The notes under the pieces were generated by a model that had not been told where the DNA came from, did no database searches, and saw only the letters and a program-made list of their open reading frames with translations. The translations under genes were made by a program, and so were the position numbers. Positions 24,505 through 35,491 of a stretch of DNA of 64,000 bases are shown here, piece by piece (position 1 is the first letter of the stretch; every line of letters begins with the position of its first letter). The DNA is from Ailanthus altissimus (Eukaryota > Streptophyta > Magnoliopsida > Sapindales > Simaroubaceae). The stretch spans positions 14,228,501 through 14,292,500 of the forward strand of contig OX327705.1 in the NCBI GenBank assembly GCA_946807835.1. The letters are read 5' to 3'.

Positions 24505-24660
24505 CCTTATATAGCCTGGGACGCCGAATACAGACAAACAAATTGACTTTTGACGTGGCACGCAGACCACCATACAAGAAAAATAACTTAAAAAAGAAAG
24601 AACAGATTTTTGCTTAATAACGGACACGCGTAAAGGAAACATAATCTTTGGGCCACGTGA
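24505..24660 (-). promoter_or_regulatory. pararetroviral promoter region
   Basis: Minus-strand TATATAAGG lies at 24505-24513. An ACGT-core element (TGACGTGGCA on the plus strand, 24551-24560) lies about 45 bp upstream and a CACGTG G-box at 24653-24658. ACGT and as-1-like sites upstream of a TATA box are known in caulimovirus promoters. Position after the last ORF supports this role. Confidence 0.6.
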
Positions 24661-24771
24661 TAATTGTGAGCACAAAGGCTCTGTTTTTTAGGACTTGTTT
24701 TATCACATGGCTTAGGTCCTGAAGCTTGATCAGCTGGACCCACTAGGGCTTCCGACATCATTGAACTATTT

Positions 24772-25880
24772 TCAGGCACGCCTGGCCAGTCTGCTTTCAT
24801 ATTCTTCCATGAACTCTTCCAGCTGCTTGATGTTGTCATTGCTTTCATCATGAATTTCGGCTTCTTGTAGGGCTAACTCACGGGATAACAGTCTTGCTTC
24901 TTGTTGGGCTTGTGACTCGGTGAGTGGGAGTTGAGCATCTTGGTACAGGGAGAGGGATAGATCTGGTGGTCATGCAGGGGTAGGTGGGGCATCATGCATC
25001 TGAGTGTCTGTCTCCTGGGGTTCTGATGGGATGATTATGGGAGGAGAGTTTTCGTGATCGATTCTGGCTCGACAATACTGATAGTACTGTTGGGTATAGC
25101 GTTGGTGTTGTTCGGTTTATCTGTGTTTGTGGATATTGGATGCTTGTTGGAGTCTGTATGAGAAGTCTTCGTTTGTGGTTTCTCAAGGGGCACAGTCTTC
25201 AGGGTCTATCCATAAGCTGGTGGGATGATCTGGTTTTTCTCTGCAAGAACTCTTTCTAGTTCTCTCATTTCTGCTCTATGGTTATCCCGGAACAGATGTA
25301 GGAGGTATGAAAACATAAAGTAGTCCTCGACGATAGGATAGTAATGCACCTCATGATTGGATATAATCATTCCCTTACGTTGCAAGAGAAGGATGATATA
25401 AAATCTTTTGGGTGGCATTCTTAATTGGCTGTGTCGATGTATTAGCCTCTTAAACTTGACTAGCCATTATTCGCGGAGGAAAAACCACTGTAAGAATGTG
25501 ATTGCATCGTGGCTAGACGAGACTGTTTCGAGCCATTTTTTTGTTTTCAGGATAGGGAATTCCATTGCAATGGTGTAGGAATCTAACAGGTACCATAACA
25601 GGTAAAGAACGCTTTTGAACCAGGCTTCGAAAGGGGTGACTGTGAATAGGTAGAATAATGGGTAGGTTAGGCTGAATAGCGGGGTGCCAAAAGTGCCCCA
25701 TCCATTTTCTTCAATAGCTTGGATGGCATACTCTCTTATGAGTTCAATGGGGTTTGACCTGATAGTTCTGGTCCTGATTCTTTCTTCAAATTCTGGAGGG
25801 GCAAACGGGACTGGCGGATGGATGATGAAAGGTTTTGGAGGAACAGCGGGGGAGGAGGCAGAGGACGAGGAGGCTGCCAT
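24772..25880 (-). pseudogene. additional downstream ORF of the pararetrovirus, unknown function
   Basis: A methionine at 25880 starts MAASSSSASSPAVPPKPF, which follows the RNase H in the same frame with no stop between. The frame runs to a TAA at 25467-25469, then continues in the same frame to a stop near 25206 (including RAEMRELERVLAEKNQIIPP). It then shifts at least once and ends TGA at 24772-24774 after a helical E/Q/L-rich tail (QQEARLLSRELALQEAE, then SRLARRA). The middle section has aromatic, membrane-like stretches. Total about 370 codons. I do not recognise the family. Some florendoviruses carry a second ORF of unknown function; whether this is it needs a search. Confidence 0.55.
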
Positions 25881-27281
25881 CAGAAGGATGGTGGAATAGG
25901 ATTTGTGTTTTGGCCTTTTGATCGTGTGTTTGGTAGTGATGTGGTTGGTGAGCGGGCTGTTGGTATTTATAGGGTTTTGGGAGAGGAAGTCTGCCACTGT
26001 GTTGTGTTTGCCTTTGATGTGTTTGACTTCGAATGAGAAATTAGAGAACCACTGTTGCCACCTTAGCAGTTGCTGGTTTGGAATGCGTTTCTGTTTGAAC
26101 TTCAGCATGTGAGAAAATGTTGACATGTCCAGTTCGACCATGAATTTGTGTCCAATCAAGTGAAATTCAAAATTTTCAATTGCCTGTTTTACTGCCAATA
26201 TTTCTTTAAAGGTGTTGTGGTAGTGGAGCTCTGAGTCTGAAAAGGCCCCGCTTCTATACCCGTAAATTTATCATTTTCCATTGGTTTCTTCTAGGAGGAT
26301 GGCCCCCCAATGGTAATCACTTGTATTTGTCTATAGGATTCTCTTTCCATGTGATGGGATTTATAAGGGCGGCAGGTCTGTTGCTTTTTCTTTGAGCAGT
26401 CTTACGGCTGACATCTGTTGCTACTGTCACTGTGGAGGATTCTTTTTTAGCATGTGAAACAAGGGCTTCGTGATTTGTGAGAGGTGCTGTATGAAATCCG
26501 ACATGTAATTTACAATGTCGAGGAATTGTTGGATTTGGGTCTTTGTCAGGTTGTCGTCAGGGAATCTGGTCAGCTGTTCTGCAATGTGAGGTTGGAGTTC
26601 GTATTGTCCATTCTTTATTCGCATATCTAGAAAATCTATTTCTTTAAGACCTGCGTGGCACTTTGTGGGTGAGATCATGATGCCCTTTTCTTGTAGAATG
26701 CTGCCAAATCTTAAAAGGAGATCATAGTGTTCGTCAATATTTTTCGAGAAAAGCAAGATATCATCGATGTAGATGAGGGCCTGGTCTTGGATTGGTTCAA
26801 AGATTTTCATCATCGTTTTCTGGAAAAGGGATGGGGCAGTCTTGAGACCGAAAGGTAGGACGGTCTATTGGTAGTGGTGGTGAGGCATGTAGAATCCTAT
26901 TTTGTGTCGGTCATTAGAGTGGACCCCTAATTGCCAAAATCCTATTTTTAGGTTAAATTTTGATAACACCTTTGCCTGTGCAATCCTTGAGAATAGAGCC
27001 TGTTTGTTGGGTAGGGGAAACTTGTCATCTTGCAAAAAAGAGTTTAGAGGTTGATAATTAATGACCAATCTTAATTTTCCTCTAATTTGCTCGATGTGTT
27101 TGTTGACATAGAAGGCTTGGCAGGCCTATTGTGAGGAAGTGGGTTCAATGAGTCCTTCTTGTAACAGTTGTGTGAGCTCTGCGTTGGCTATGTCAACATG
27201 GTCCGGTGGTATGCCAGGGTGGCTAGCTTTGGTTGGGTTGATATGTTCATTCATGTGGAAAGGTAGTCGGACAAAAAAATT
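25881..27281 (-). pseudogene. pararetroviral reverse transcriptase and RNase H
   Basis: The RT core is readable: VINYQPLNSF, then LPFGLKTAPS and the catalytic YIDDILLFS near 26750-26771, followed by FLDMRIKNGQYELQPHI. RNase H pieces follow (SGAFSDSELHYHN, FKEILAVKQAIENF, VKHIKGKHNTVADFLS). In-frame stops lie at about 26865 and 27129, several more between 26260 and 26430, and at other points. Short motifs place it with caulimovirid/Ty3-type RT rather than copia. No integrase follows, which separates it from Ty3 elements. Confidence 0.82.
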
Positions 27282-27753
27282 TTAGTTTTTCCACAACGGG
27301 TGGGGACATTTGAGGAGGAATTCGGAGTGGCTGTTTGATGCAGAGTGGTGTTTGATTTTTTCAAAGACAGCATTGAGAGGGGAGATGGAAAAATAGTTTA
27401 GGATGGTTGACCATGGTAAAAAATGGGCTTTGAACTTAAATCCATTAGGCTTGGTAAAGACTTTCTTTTTCAAGAGTTTTTGGATCAAATCAAAGCCTAT
27501 GATCAGGTCTTTTTCCTGGGAGGTCCGAGTCTATTAGTTTATGGCGGATTTTGAGGTTTGGAAAGAACTGTAGATAAATTAGCTTACTGATCATAGATAC
27601 AGTAAATAATTCATCATTGGCTGCTCGGAAGGTTTGGTGATAGGGTTTTGTGATTGTGTCTGGGGCTGAGGCCGTGAATGTAGTGGATGGCTCGGAGGCA
27701 TGCTTTTTTCTTTTTGTCTTTCTTTTTTGGAATGAGTGTAGAACTGTCACCAA
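27282..27753 (-). pseudogene. pararetroviral protease region
   Basis: Two open pieces, 27490-27753 and 27282-27488, lie in different frames. The first begins with a lysine-rich stretch and runs through FPNLKIRHKLIDSD, the second continues to the RT. Position just before RT and the LIIGFD-like closing segment (split by the frameshift) suggest the aspartic protease. A clear D-T/S-G active site was not seen, so the domain is inferred mainly from order. Confidence 0.5.
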
Positions 27754-28383
27754 AGATGGAAGGAGGCTTGGTACATGGTAGGGGTTGTGATGCCTTGGGC
27801 AGGATGTCTACTGGTCGCTACGGCTGAAAGATGTCTTGTTCGAGGCTTCGTAGTTGAGTTTTCAAGTGATTGATTTTCTTTTCCTGCTCTTGAAAGGGGA
27901 GACCGTGTTGAACCAGATCTAGCACATGTTCGTATAGCATTTTAATTTCAAGTTTGAGTTTGTCTATCAGCATCTGGTGGGTCGTAAAGCCATTGTCAAT
28001 TTTGGCTTCTATCATTGTCTGTGATTCTTCAATCCTTTTAAGAGCATTATTTTGGGCTACAGCATTTTGTGACTGCCAGTTGAGAACCGCATCCGTAGGA
28101 CTTGTCTGTTCAAAATTTCCGTCTGCCCGTCTAGTGTTCGGTTGTTTTACTTTCCATTGCTAGACAGTGTTTTCTTTAGGGTTGTGTTGAGGGGTTAAGG
28201 AAGGAAAGTCTGCAGGCGAGAACATACAAATTTGTGGAATAGGGTTTAAGGGATTTTGGAGTTGAGGTTTTGGTTTGCATATTGGTGGTTGTATGTTCTT
28301 TTTGTGTGGTTTACAGTTTGGAAGAGGGTTGTGATGGGAGGCAGAGTATGTGACATAATAATCAAATTTTCCAGACTATTGTC
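27754..28383 (-). pseudogene. region between movement protein and protease, coiled coil, no coat zinc knuckle
   Basis: A readable 65-codon frame at 27818-28015 is heptad-like (LIDKLKLEIKMLYEHVLDL, then KKINHLKTQLRSLEQD), a likely coiled coil. The rest is shifted and carries stops. In caulimovirids the coat protein with a CX2CX4HX4C knuckle lies between movement protein and protease. The space here is only about 0.6 kb and no knuckle is visible in any frame, so a deletion or a very different capsid protein is likely. Confidence 0.5.
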
Positions 28384-29514
28384 CTAGGAGCTCGACATCT
28401 GGGTCGCCATTATGATATCTTTTCTCGAAGGAACACTGAGAGTGTTGCTTTTTCTTTTTCTGTCTTTGTCTTTTGGTAAAGTTTTCATCGTTTGATCTGT
28501 CATCTTGACATGACTGACAGCTACAAAAGGGATCCCAGTGGCAATGGCCATCATCTGTCTTGAATTGGTAGATAGGTCTCCCTTGTCCTGAAAAAGAGAC
28601 AATGGGGACTGTTTCTTGTGGGTGGTTGGCCGGGTTGAATGTGAACTGGGTTGGAAATGGTGGAGCTGAAGGACCCAGTTTCTCAAAACAGATCTCAGTT
28701 TGTCCATCCCGTCTTTGGAAGAAATTGTAGTTTGTAGTAGTTTGGGTGGCTGGGATTGTTTGTGATCTTGCTCATACTTGGTTATCCATGTGTCTGGGAA
28801 GAGTTTTACCAGTTCTTCATTAGAGAGCTGTCTTGGCACATAGGTGCATGTTGGTACCTTGTTACATTCTACAGAGAGTATGATGGCATCTTGACTGATG
28901 TGGGGCGTTCCAAAGTCCAGAGCATGATTTTGGACCCAATAGACCATTTAGTAGTGAAGTGTGGCTGAATATGTGTTTCCTTCTGGTACTGCCCCCGTGA
29001 TGTGGATCTGTGCTTTTAGGGTTGAAAAGAGGCTAGGGTCTATAAGGGGCATGCAAAAGTTGGGGTACATAGTAACTAATACTGTGCCGACATTTAATGT
29101 AGTTTGCATCGTGCCGATGCAAGCGTCGTTGTACCTAGAGAATCGTCTATCAAGCAACGCGATGCGTGCAACAGTTTCAAGCCCTTTCCGGCCATGGAGG
29201 GTCAAGGCAAATCGAACAACACTAAAGTGCATATAAGTGTAGCCTTGTTTTAACCAGTGAGGGAGAAGGTCCTCAGGGAACCTGAGGGTCACTACTTGTT
29301 CTTCAGTTGAGGCGGGGAGGAGGTGTTTGTCGAATTTAGTTGCTTGTACATATTCTTTGGTTTTGAGTCGATTTGGTGTTATCAACTGTTTGAGAGAGGT
29401 AGAAATGGATTTTTGGGGTTTGAGAAATGCATAGTAGGGGTTTATTATGGGGAGGTCAGCTACGGGTACTTTGTTTTCCTCTGGTAAGTAAGTGATTTCA
29501 TATAGATGGTCCAT
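28384..29514 (-). pseudogene. caulimovirid movement protein
   Basis: From ATG 29514 (MDHLYEITYLPEENKVPVAD) the frame is open for 188 codons to a TAA at 28948-28950. It resumes in the same frame at 28947 for another 187 codons, so a single nonsense change splits it. The first part has the 30K-type movement-protein core (LPHWLKQGYTYMHFSVVRFA, then ALLDRRFSRYNDACIGTMQ). These proteins enlarge plasmodesmata and carry the virus between cells. The C-terminal part is basic and low-complexity (KDKDRKRKSN). The frame then shifts near 28410. Confidence 0.8.
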
Positions 29515-29654
29515 TCTTGAAGAATCGGTGGATCAGAGTGAAGGAGAGGGAATAATTGTAGTTGGAGAAGGGGAGAGGGCTGAGAGAAGAATGAATGACT
29601 CGGATGATGAAGGATTCATAATGATGAAGGCTAGTTGTTCTCTCTAGTCTCCTT

Positions 29655-29681
29655 AGGTATTAAGGCATAAATGAGTTGATA
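29655..29681 (-). repeat. right arm of the pararetroviral inverted repeat
   Basis: On the minus strand ATCAACTCATTTATGCCTTA; partner of 24361-24388. It lies between the primer-site-like sequence and the movement-protein start. Confidence 0.6.
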
Positions 29682-29725
29682 GCTTAAAAACTTATTCAAA
29701 TATACAACCTACAAAATTAAGGACT

Positions 29726-29738
29726 GGCTCTGATACAA
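29726..29738 (-). promoter_or_regulatory. primer-binding-site-like sequence (tRNA-Met)
   Basis: The minus strand reads TGTATCAGAGCC, one base short of TGGTATCAGAGCC. It lies about 210 bp before the movement-protein ATG and directly next to the end of a copia-type LTR. It can be the caulimovirid primer site or the PBS of a copia element; see findings. Confidence 0.6.
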
Positions 29739-29739
29739 A

Positions 29740-29961
29740 ATTAAATATAACTCAAATACTTGAAATCTCTAGAAAATATTATAGTATTTCTCAAAGTGTT
29801 GGAAGTAAATGAATTACAACACTCTAGAAAATATTATAGTATTTTTCAAAGTGTTGAAAGTGAATGAATTACAACAGGAGTTGTACATATATTTCTAGAA
29901 AAAAAAAAGAGTTGAATTTACCAATTTGCCCCCAATGCCTCACTGCGTAACTTTCACAATA
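29740..29961 (-). repeat. 3' LTR of the second copia element
   Basis: Matches 37533-37728 over most of its length (shared phrases GTGAATGAATTACAA and CACCAATTTxCCCC). A 55-bp unit starting CTCTAGAAAATATTATAGTA is tandemly duplicated here (29767 and 29822), which explains the greater length. Confidence 0.7.
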
Positions 29962-30284
29962 CTCTCCCTTAAATTTCACAATTTTAGTTGTATAATATAT
30001 TGCTAAAAAATATTCTATAGGATAAAAACTAAGTAAAAATAAATATAACTCTATAATGTACAGTGGTAGTGAATGTGCTTCAAAACTGCTTCATTAAAAA
30101 TCTTGTCAATAAAATTCAGTAGAATAAACCTGGTCGAAGGAAAAAAAAACAAGTATAGTGCATGTTTGTAATTAATGTGATTCTTCTTTTGGAAGAATGT
30201 GTTTTCCCTGACTAAATGTTCCCTCTCAGAGTAACATCTATTAATTTGATAATTTGTTGAGCCAATGCATATCAACATTATAAA

Positions 30285-30600
30285 CTAATTTCTCAAAAGT
30301 TGACTTAGCAGAGATTTGGTGAACAAATTTATAAAATTATTGATGGAGTGTATCTGTTTAACATCAATCTTCTTACTTTGCTGTAACTTATGAGTGTAAA
30401 AGAATTTTAGAGAAATATATTTGATTTTATCTCTTTTGATGCATTTACCTCTATCTTGAGCAATACGAGCAACATTGTCTTTATAATTATAATATATGTT
30501 ACAGATGACAGGCTGTATGTACTCTGAATGCCATGAATGATAGATCACATTCATATGCATTCTCTGCTTGATTTATGCAATACAAGAATTTCAGAGTGAT
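30285..30600 (-). pseudogene. copia RNase H C-terminus
   Basis: Readable for 91 codons: DNVARIAQDRGKCIKRDKIK, then FFYTHKLQQSKKIDVKQI and NLFTKSLLS, the usual end of copia RNase H. Just upstream of the polypurine tract, as expected for the 3' end of pol. Confidence 0.75.
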
Positions 30601-30699
30601 TAGAGGAAATGGCAACAAATGTTTGCTTTGTCGATCACCATAAAATTATTGTAAAGTAAAAATATATCCCACATGCTAGAGCGATTTTTAGAGATCAAA

Positions 30700-32185
30700 T
30701 AAATTCTTAACATCAATAGCTTATTGCAAAGGCTATATTCAGTTTGGTGTATTAGGTTAAATATAATAATCACCAATTACATTAAGATATGTTACTTTTG
30801 GACCAAGTATTTTTTTTTTATCATCATTCTTAGACGAAATGATTCCTTTTTTTTGGATCAAAAGATTGAATAATTATAGATGGACTTTATCCATATTGAA
30901 TCTTCTTAGAATTTTTTCAATATTGATAGATCAATTGATAAAGATTCTATTTAATTTGTACTTGATCTACAGGTTAAAACAATATTTAATCTTCCCAAAG
31001 TTTTTCATTTTAAATTCTCTTTTAAGTATTATGCAATTTTTAGGAGCTTGTTAAGAGTCATAATCAGATTTATATCATTTACATGTATAGCCACAATGGT
31101 AACTCAAAATCTAATTTCTTTATAAATACACATGGGCATATTGGGTCCTTTCTTATTAAGTATTCATTTAAGCAATTGTATCATATGTGTCCATATTGTT
31201 TTGATAATTATAAAGATTTTTTATAACTTGATTGAATATAAATTATAATTACATGCTTTAAGTATGTTAAATCCTTCAAAAAATTTCATATAAATATTCA
31301 TGTCAAGTGTCCTACACAGATAAGTTGTCATTACATCCATAAGATGTATATTAAGCTTTTTTAGACTACCAATCTTACCAAAAATTAAAATATAATTGTA
31401 TTCATCATGGGGGAATAAGTTTCATCAAAATCAATATCAAGTCTCTGCGAGAAACCTTAAGAAAATAGTCTTACTTTATATCTGATGACCTCGTTATTTT
31501 TGTTACATTTTCATGCAAAACTCCATTTATATCTATAGATTTGACATCTTCAGATGTTTAAGCTATAGGTCTATATATTTTATGCTTGGCTAGAGAAGTC
31601 AATTATATTTGAATTGCTTTTTTTCATAAAGCCACTCATATTTTCCTCTATTTTGATCAATAGTTTAGGCTCATTATAATTCATAATTTCAATAACTATA
31701 GTAAATGAAAACATATCGTCGACAATTATTTTATCATGTTTTCACATTTCTCCTGTATAAGCATAATATGTACTATTTTCATTATTTTAGAATTCTTGTG
31801 CCTCTTCTGGGCTAACATCTTTTATGGAACTTTATCTCTTCAAGGATATGTATATTTCTTCAAGGACTTGTATCTCTTCATGGAGTTTTGTCTTTTCAGG
31901 AACTTGTGTTTCTTTGAGAATTTTTGTCTCTTTGGGACTTCTGTCTCTTTAGCAACTATTAACTCTTCTGATATTAATGATTTAGAGAATGTAGATTTAT
32001 TAGCTTGAGCATAATTTTCAATAGGATTATGATTTTTTTCACTTTTGTCTTCCGCGGAATAATATCTTTTCGACCAAGTGGTTGGCCACGCTTCTGGGGT
32101 GTAACAAACAATTCATTAGGTACCTTCTGATTAAATTGTTCTACAAGAACAATCACCCGAGCTTATGTATTAGTAGCCACTATAT
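30700..32185 (-). pseudogene. copia reverse transcriptase relic
   Basis: Fragments in shifting frames: GQPLGRKDIIPRK (linker before RT, near 32070), DFDETYSPM (near 31430) and KDPICPCVFIKKLD (near 31120). The catalytic loop is no longer clear. Stops and frameshifts are frequent. It is interrupted upstream by the solo LTR at 32191. Confidence 0.65.
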
Positions 32186-32190
32186 ATAAC

Positions 32191-33653
32191 TGATGAGATA
32201 ATTGAGTAAAAGTATACACTATCGTATGCAAGTAATAAAGGGACGAAAGAGTCGGATGTCGAACTTATAGAGATAATATCTCTTTTTAACCAAGTACTAA
32301 AATTATGTCTTTCGAGTAATTATTCAAAAAAAAATAAAAATCTAAGAATGGATTTAGAAAATATAAAAGCAATAACACAATATAAAGAGATTTGGAAGAT
32401 AACAATATATAGGAAACCTAAGGTTAATATCATCCCTCAATATGCTTTCTAATGATTAATCCTTTAACATCTAATTCCTTTAGTTCTTACTATTGATCAA
32501 GACACTAATATATTCACAAGTCTCTTCTAAGGTCATGAAAGTATACTTTAATTTACCAAATACCTATATTCCTATGGTACTTGTAATAAATTAAGATTTA
32601 TTAAGATTAATTCTTATTGATCATACATTCCTATTACGTATATTTCTATCATAATTTAAAACTTACATATGCAATATTGAATGTTACTCTACAATCATGC
32701 ATCAAATTACTTAGGTCTAAAAATAATGATTCATTTTATGAGTTTATTAAAATATTACTAATTCATTCACTATATATTGGTCAGATATATTAAAGCATTA
32801 AGAAAAAGTAATTTGAACAATAATAAACTAAGTTTATTAAATATTAAAAAGATATGGCCATTAAGTGCATAAATTAAGTTCAAGTATTAACCTAAAAAGA
32901 AACTTTAGTTAATGGCTATAAGAGAATAGGGATAAAAGTAATAAGAAATCATGATACAATCAATAGCAAACCAATATAGACGTTGAATTGCTCTTGATTG
33001 CACTGCTTAAGGAACTTTTGATGTCAAAGAACGCCTTGAATTTCTCTTTATAGATGCTTTAATTTTTATCTAATACTTGTGTTGTGTGTTTTTTCATGTT
33101 CTTCAAAGGCTGAGGACGAGTGGACTTTTATAGGGATTGATATGAGCTTAAAATCTCAAATTCTTGTCAGGTTAGGAATCGCACTGTCTCTGGGGCGCTA
33201 TCATGCTATCGCTGGGGCGCTGTATGTAAAAAGTCATATTGCTGAAGTAGTGAAGACATATCGCTGGGGTGCTAGGCTATCGCTGGCGTGGTGGCTAGCC
33301 AGCACTGGGGTGAAAATGCGCACTTCAACAAGTTATTTTTTCTATTTTCTTATTTTGTCGCGGGTTCCAACGCTGGGGTGACAAGTACATATTTTAAAAT
33401 TTTTGCGCGACTTCAACATGTCATTTTTTCTTTTTTCTTATTTTGTCTCGAGTTCCAGCACTGGGGCGATAAGGCTTGTGGCATTGGGGTAATAGGTACA
33501 TATTTTGAAATTTTTATATTTTAAAATTTTTACATTTTGTTCAAGTCTTTATAAATAACAATAATGCACATAAATAGTCATTTATTCTCATAAAAATAAT
33601 ACAATATCAAGATAAAAATATAAAAAAAATAAATAATAAATATGCCCTTATTA
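32191..33653 (-). mobile_element. solo LTR C, 1,463 bp
   Basis: Flanked by perfect 5-bp duplications ATAAC (32186-32190 and 33654-33658). Read on the minus strand it starts TAATAAGGGC (TG changed to TA by one transition relative to its relatives) and ends TCTCATCA. A TATA box (TATAAAAGTCC) lies at 33121-33132. Upstream of it, at 33180-33480, are repeated CGCTGGGGCGCT-type phrases. It is related in ends and layout to solo LTRs A and B. An ORF over the GC-rich part (33079-33381) is not a gene. Confidence 0.8.
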
Positions 33654-33658
33654 ATAAC

Positions 33659-34116
33659 TTAATTACTTTTGATGAGTGTTATAAATGCAACTGATAATTC
33701 ATTTCTAATTAGTTGAAAATTAATAATCTTTTACACTTTATTTTCATATTAATTTGTGTGAGGATCCAAATAAAACATGGTAGTTATTTTTCAAGAAAGT
33801 TATGCCTTACTTTAAAAGGTAATTTTCTTTCTGCTAATATTAGGAATATTATTTCATAAAAATAACAATTCAGAAATCATGTGATAAATAGATCACCCAT
33901 CAGGGGTTCGAGATATCTTATAATTGATGGTGAGTTAAAACCACCATAAATCCACAAGCGATATTAAGGTCTCATTTTATTGTATTATAGAGTGATATAA
34001 TCGTTACGGATTTTGCTAATCCATTCTTAAGTGAACATGTGGTGCAGAATGTTCTATATCAATTCCTACTTATGTACAATGTAAACTCACCAGTATTATT
34101 TGAACATATGGTTTTA
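33659..34116. other. segment of the host copia element between two solo LTRs
   Basis: About 460 bp flanked by the ATAAC and ATAGG duplications. By position it should be copia pol sequence (integrase to RT). Short phrases such as CTTATTTATGTACAATG suggest decayed integrase DNA, but no motif is clear enough to name. Confidence 0.4.
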
Positions 34117-34121
34117 ATAGG

Positions 34122-35486
34122 TGATAGAGGCGTAAAAGTACTATTATTATTTGTATCCAACTTTCATATTTTACTTCAAATCATAACTATTTGGCTATTT
34201 AATTGTGATTTTTGATCATAAATAGATGCACAATGGAAAATGTGACACACAGGAACAAACGAGAGGTGAATCGAACATCAAACAAAGACGTTACGCTCAA
34301 AATACGAAAGTAGCGCAACAAGTGCTTAGGCACCGCGGCGTTGGGTGCTGGACGCCGCAGCGCCCAGATCAGCGAATGAGCGCCGTGGCGCTCGCGGCGG
34401 TAAACAATATCAAAAAATAGTATATTGCTACAGTACCCGTGAATAATATTTTGCTAGAGTAACTCGTAAACAATATTTTGAAGACAAAAACCTATAAAAT
34501 AGAAAGCCAAAAAACCCTAAGAGAGAAAAGAGAGGAAAAAAAGAGAGAAAATAGGCAAAAACTTAAAGAGAGAATTCACAACACAAGATCAAAGATCAAA
34601 GCCAAAGATTAAAGAATCAAGATCAAGATTCAAGTTTCAAGTCAAGATTGAGGGAGAAGCACATCAAGGAGTCGCTTTGATTAGTTTTTCTCCTCTTTCT
34701 TTATCATTATGTTCTTTTTCTTGTTGATTTTATGAATTGGTTTGATACTTTTAGTTTTGTGATGGGTTAATTTGTTCATCTAGGGTTAGACTATGTGAAC
34801 TTAGTATGGATTTGGATTGTGTTAAATTTTAGTTTATAAACTTGATAAATTCAATTGATTCATTCTATCTTGTGTTTAATGCTTTCATTATACCTGATCA
34901 ATATTTTAGATGATTGAGAAACTATGATGAACTCGACAGATGAATTTATGGTTTAGCCTAGGGTAGTATAATGCATGATCATAGAGTAAAAACTATGAGT
35001 TCCATTTAGGATAGACATATACCTAGGTGGCATGTATGGTATAATTTAGACTTGATCTTAATGAATTATATTCTGATTTGATTACCATAGACATATAGGT
35101 GATTGTTAGAATGCGTAATATAGTCACTTGACCATCGACAGAGGTTTGTGATGAGATTAGTGTCTAAGCCAATCAATTAGTATTAAGAGATTAATTAAGT
35201 GGTTAATGAGTCCAATGAAATACTAAGGGACGAGTCAAAACCCTAAATTATCTTTATTTGTGAATTCTACTCTTTACTTTTGTTTAGTTTAATTGATAGA
35301 GTTAAATTAGTTAAATAAATTCAAGATTTTAGTTTTCTGAATAAAAGTTAAGTAGGTATAATTTTAGTACTTGATTTATAAAATTAGATTGCATAGTCCA
35401 TGTAGGATCGATATATAGACTTAAAATCCTATATTACTTGATACGATAGCGTGCAATTGCGCTTAGCTACTATAGCACATCAATCA
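34122..35486 (+). mobile_element. solo LTR A, 1,365 bp
   Basis: Flanked by perfect ATAGG duplications (34117-34121, 35487-35491). Starts TGATAGAGGCG, ends GCACATCAATCA. GC-rich palindromes (ACGCCGCAGCGCCC, GCGCCGTGGCGCTCG) lie at 34331-34398, a TATAAAATAG box at 34493, then AACCCTAAGAGAG and a purine-rich leader. The end block (TTACTTGATACGATAGCGTG) resembles LTR ends of large Ty3-type elements. The lineage is not decided. No internal region or second LTR. Confidence 0.88.
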
Positions 35487-35491
35487 ATAGG

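Larger units (their letters stand above)
24300..29742 (-). mobile_element. endogenous pararetrovirus (Caulimoviridae), degraded
   Basis: Minus-strand order: primer-site-like sequence, short leader, movement protein, a short coiled-coil region, aspartic-protease region, RT-RNase H, an additional ORF, then a TATA promoter and poly(A) signal. There is no integrase, and movement protein joined to pol is the hallmark of Caulimoviridae. Promoter downstream of the genes is what a circular genome looks like when linearised near its primer site. Stops and frameshifts in nearly every segment show it is a fossil. About 5.4 kb is shorter than known members, and a coat protein with zinc knuckle was not found. 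Petuvirus- or florendovirus-like affinity is likely but not decided. Confidence 0.85.

Noticed and set aside
30839..32008. Phe/Leu-rich plus-strand frames suggesting membrane proteins
   Set aside because: Antisense of decayed copia reverse transcriptase; hydrophobicity comes from AT-rich codons.
33079..33524. 100- and 78-codon frames near the GC-rich tract
   Set aside because: They lie inside solo LTR C and consist of its U3 repeats.
34226..34420. 64-codon frame with GC-rich end
   Set aside because: Inside solo LTR A and covering its GC module; not a gene.
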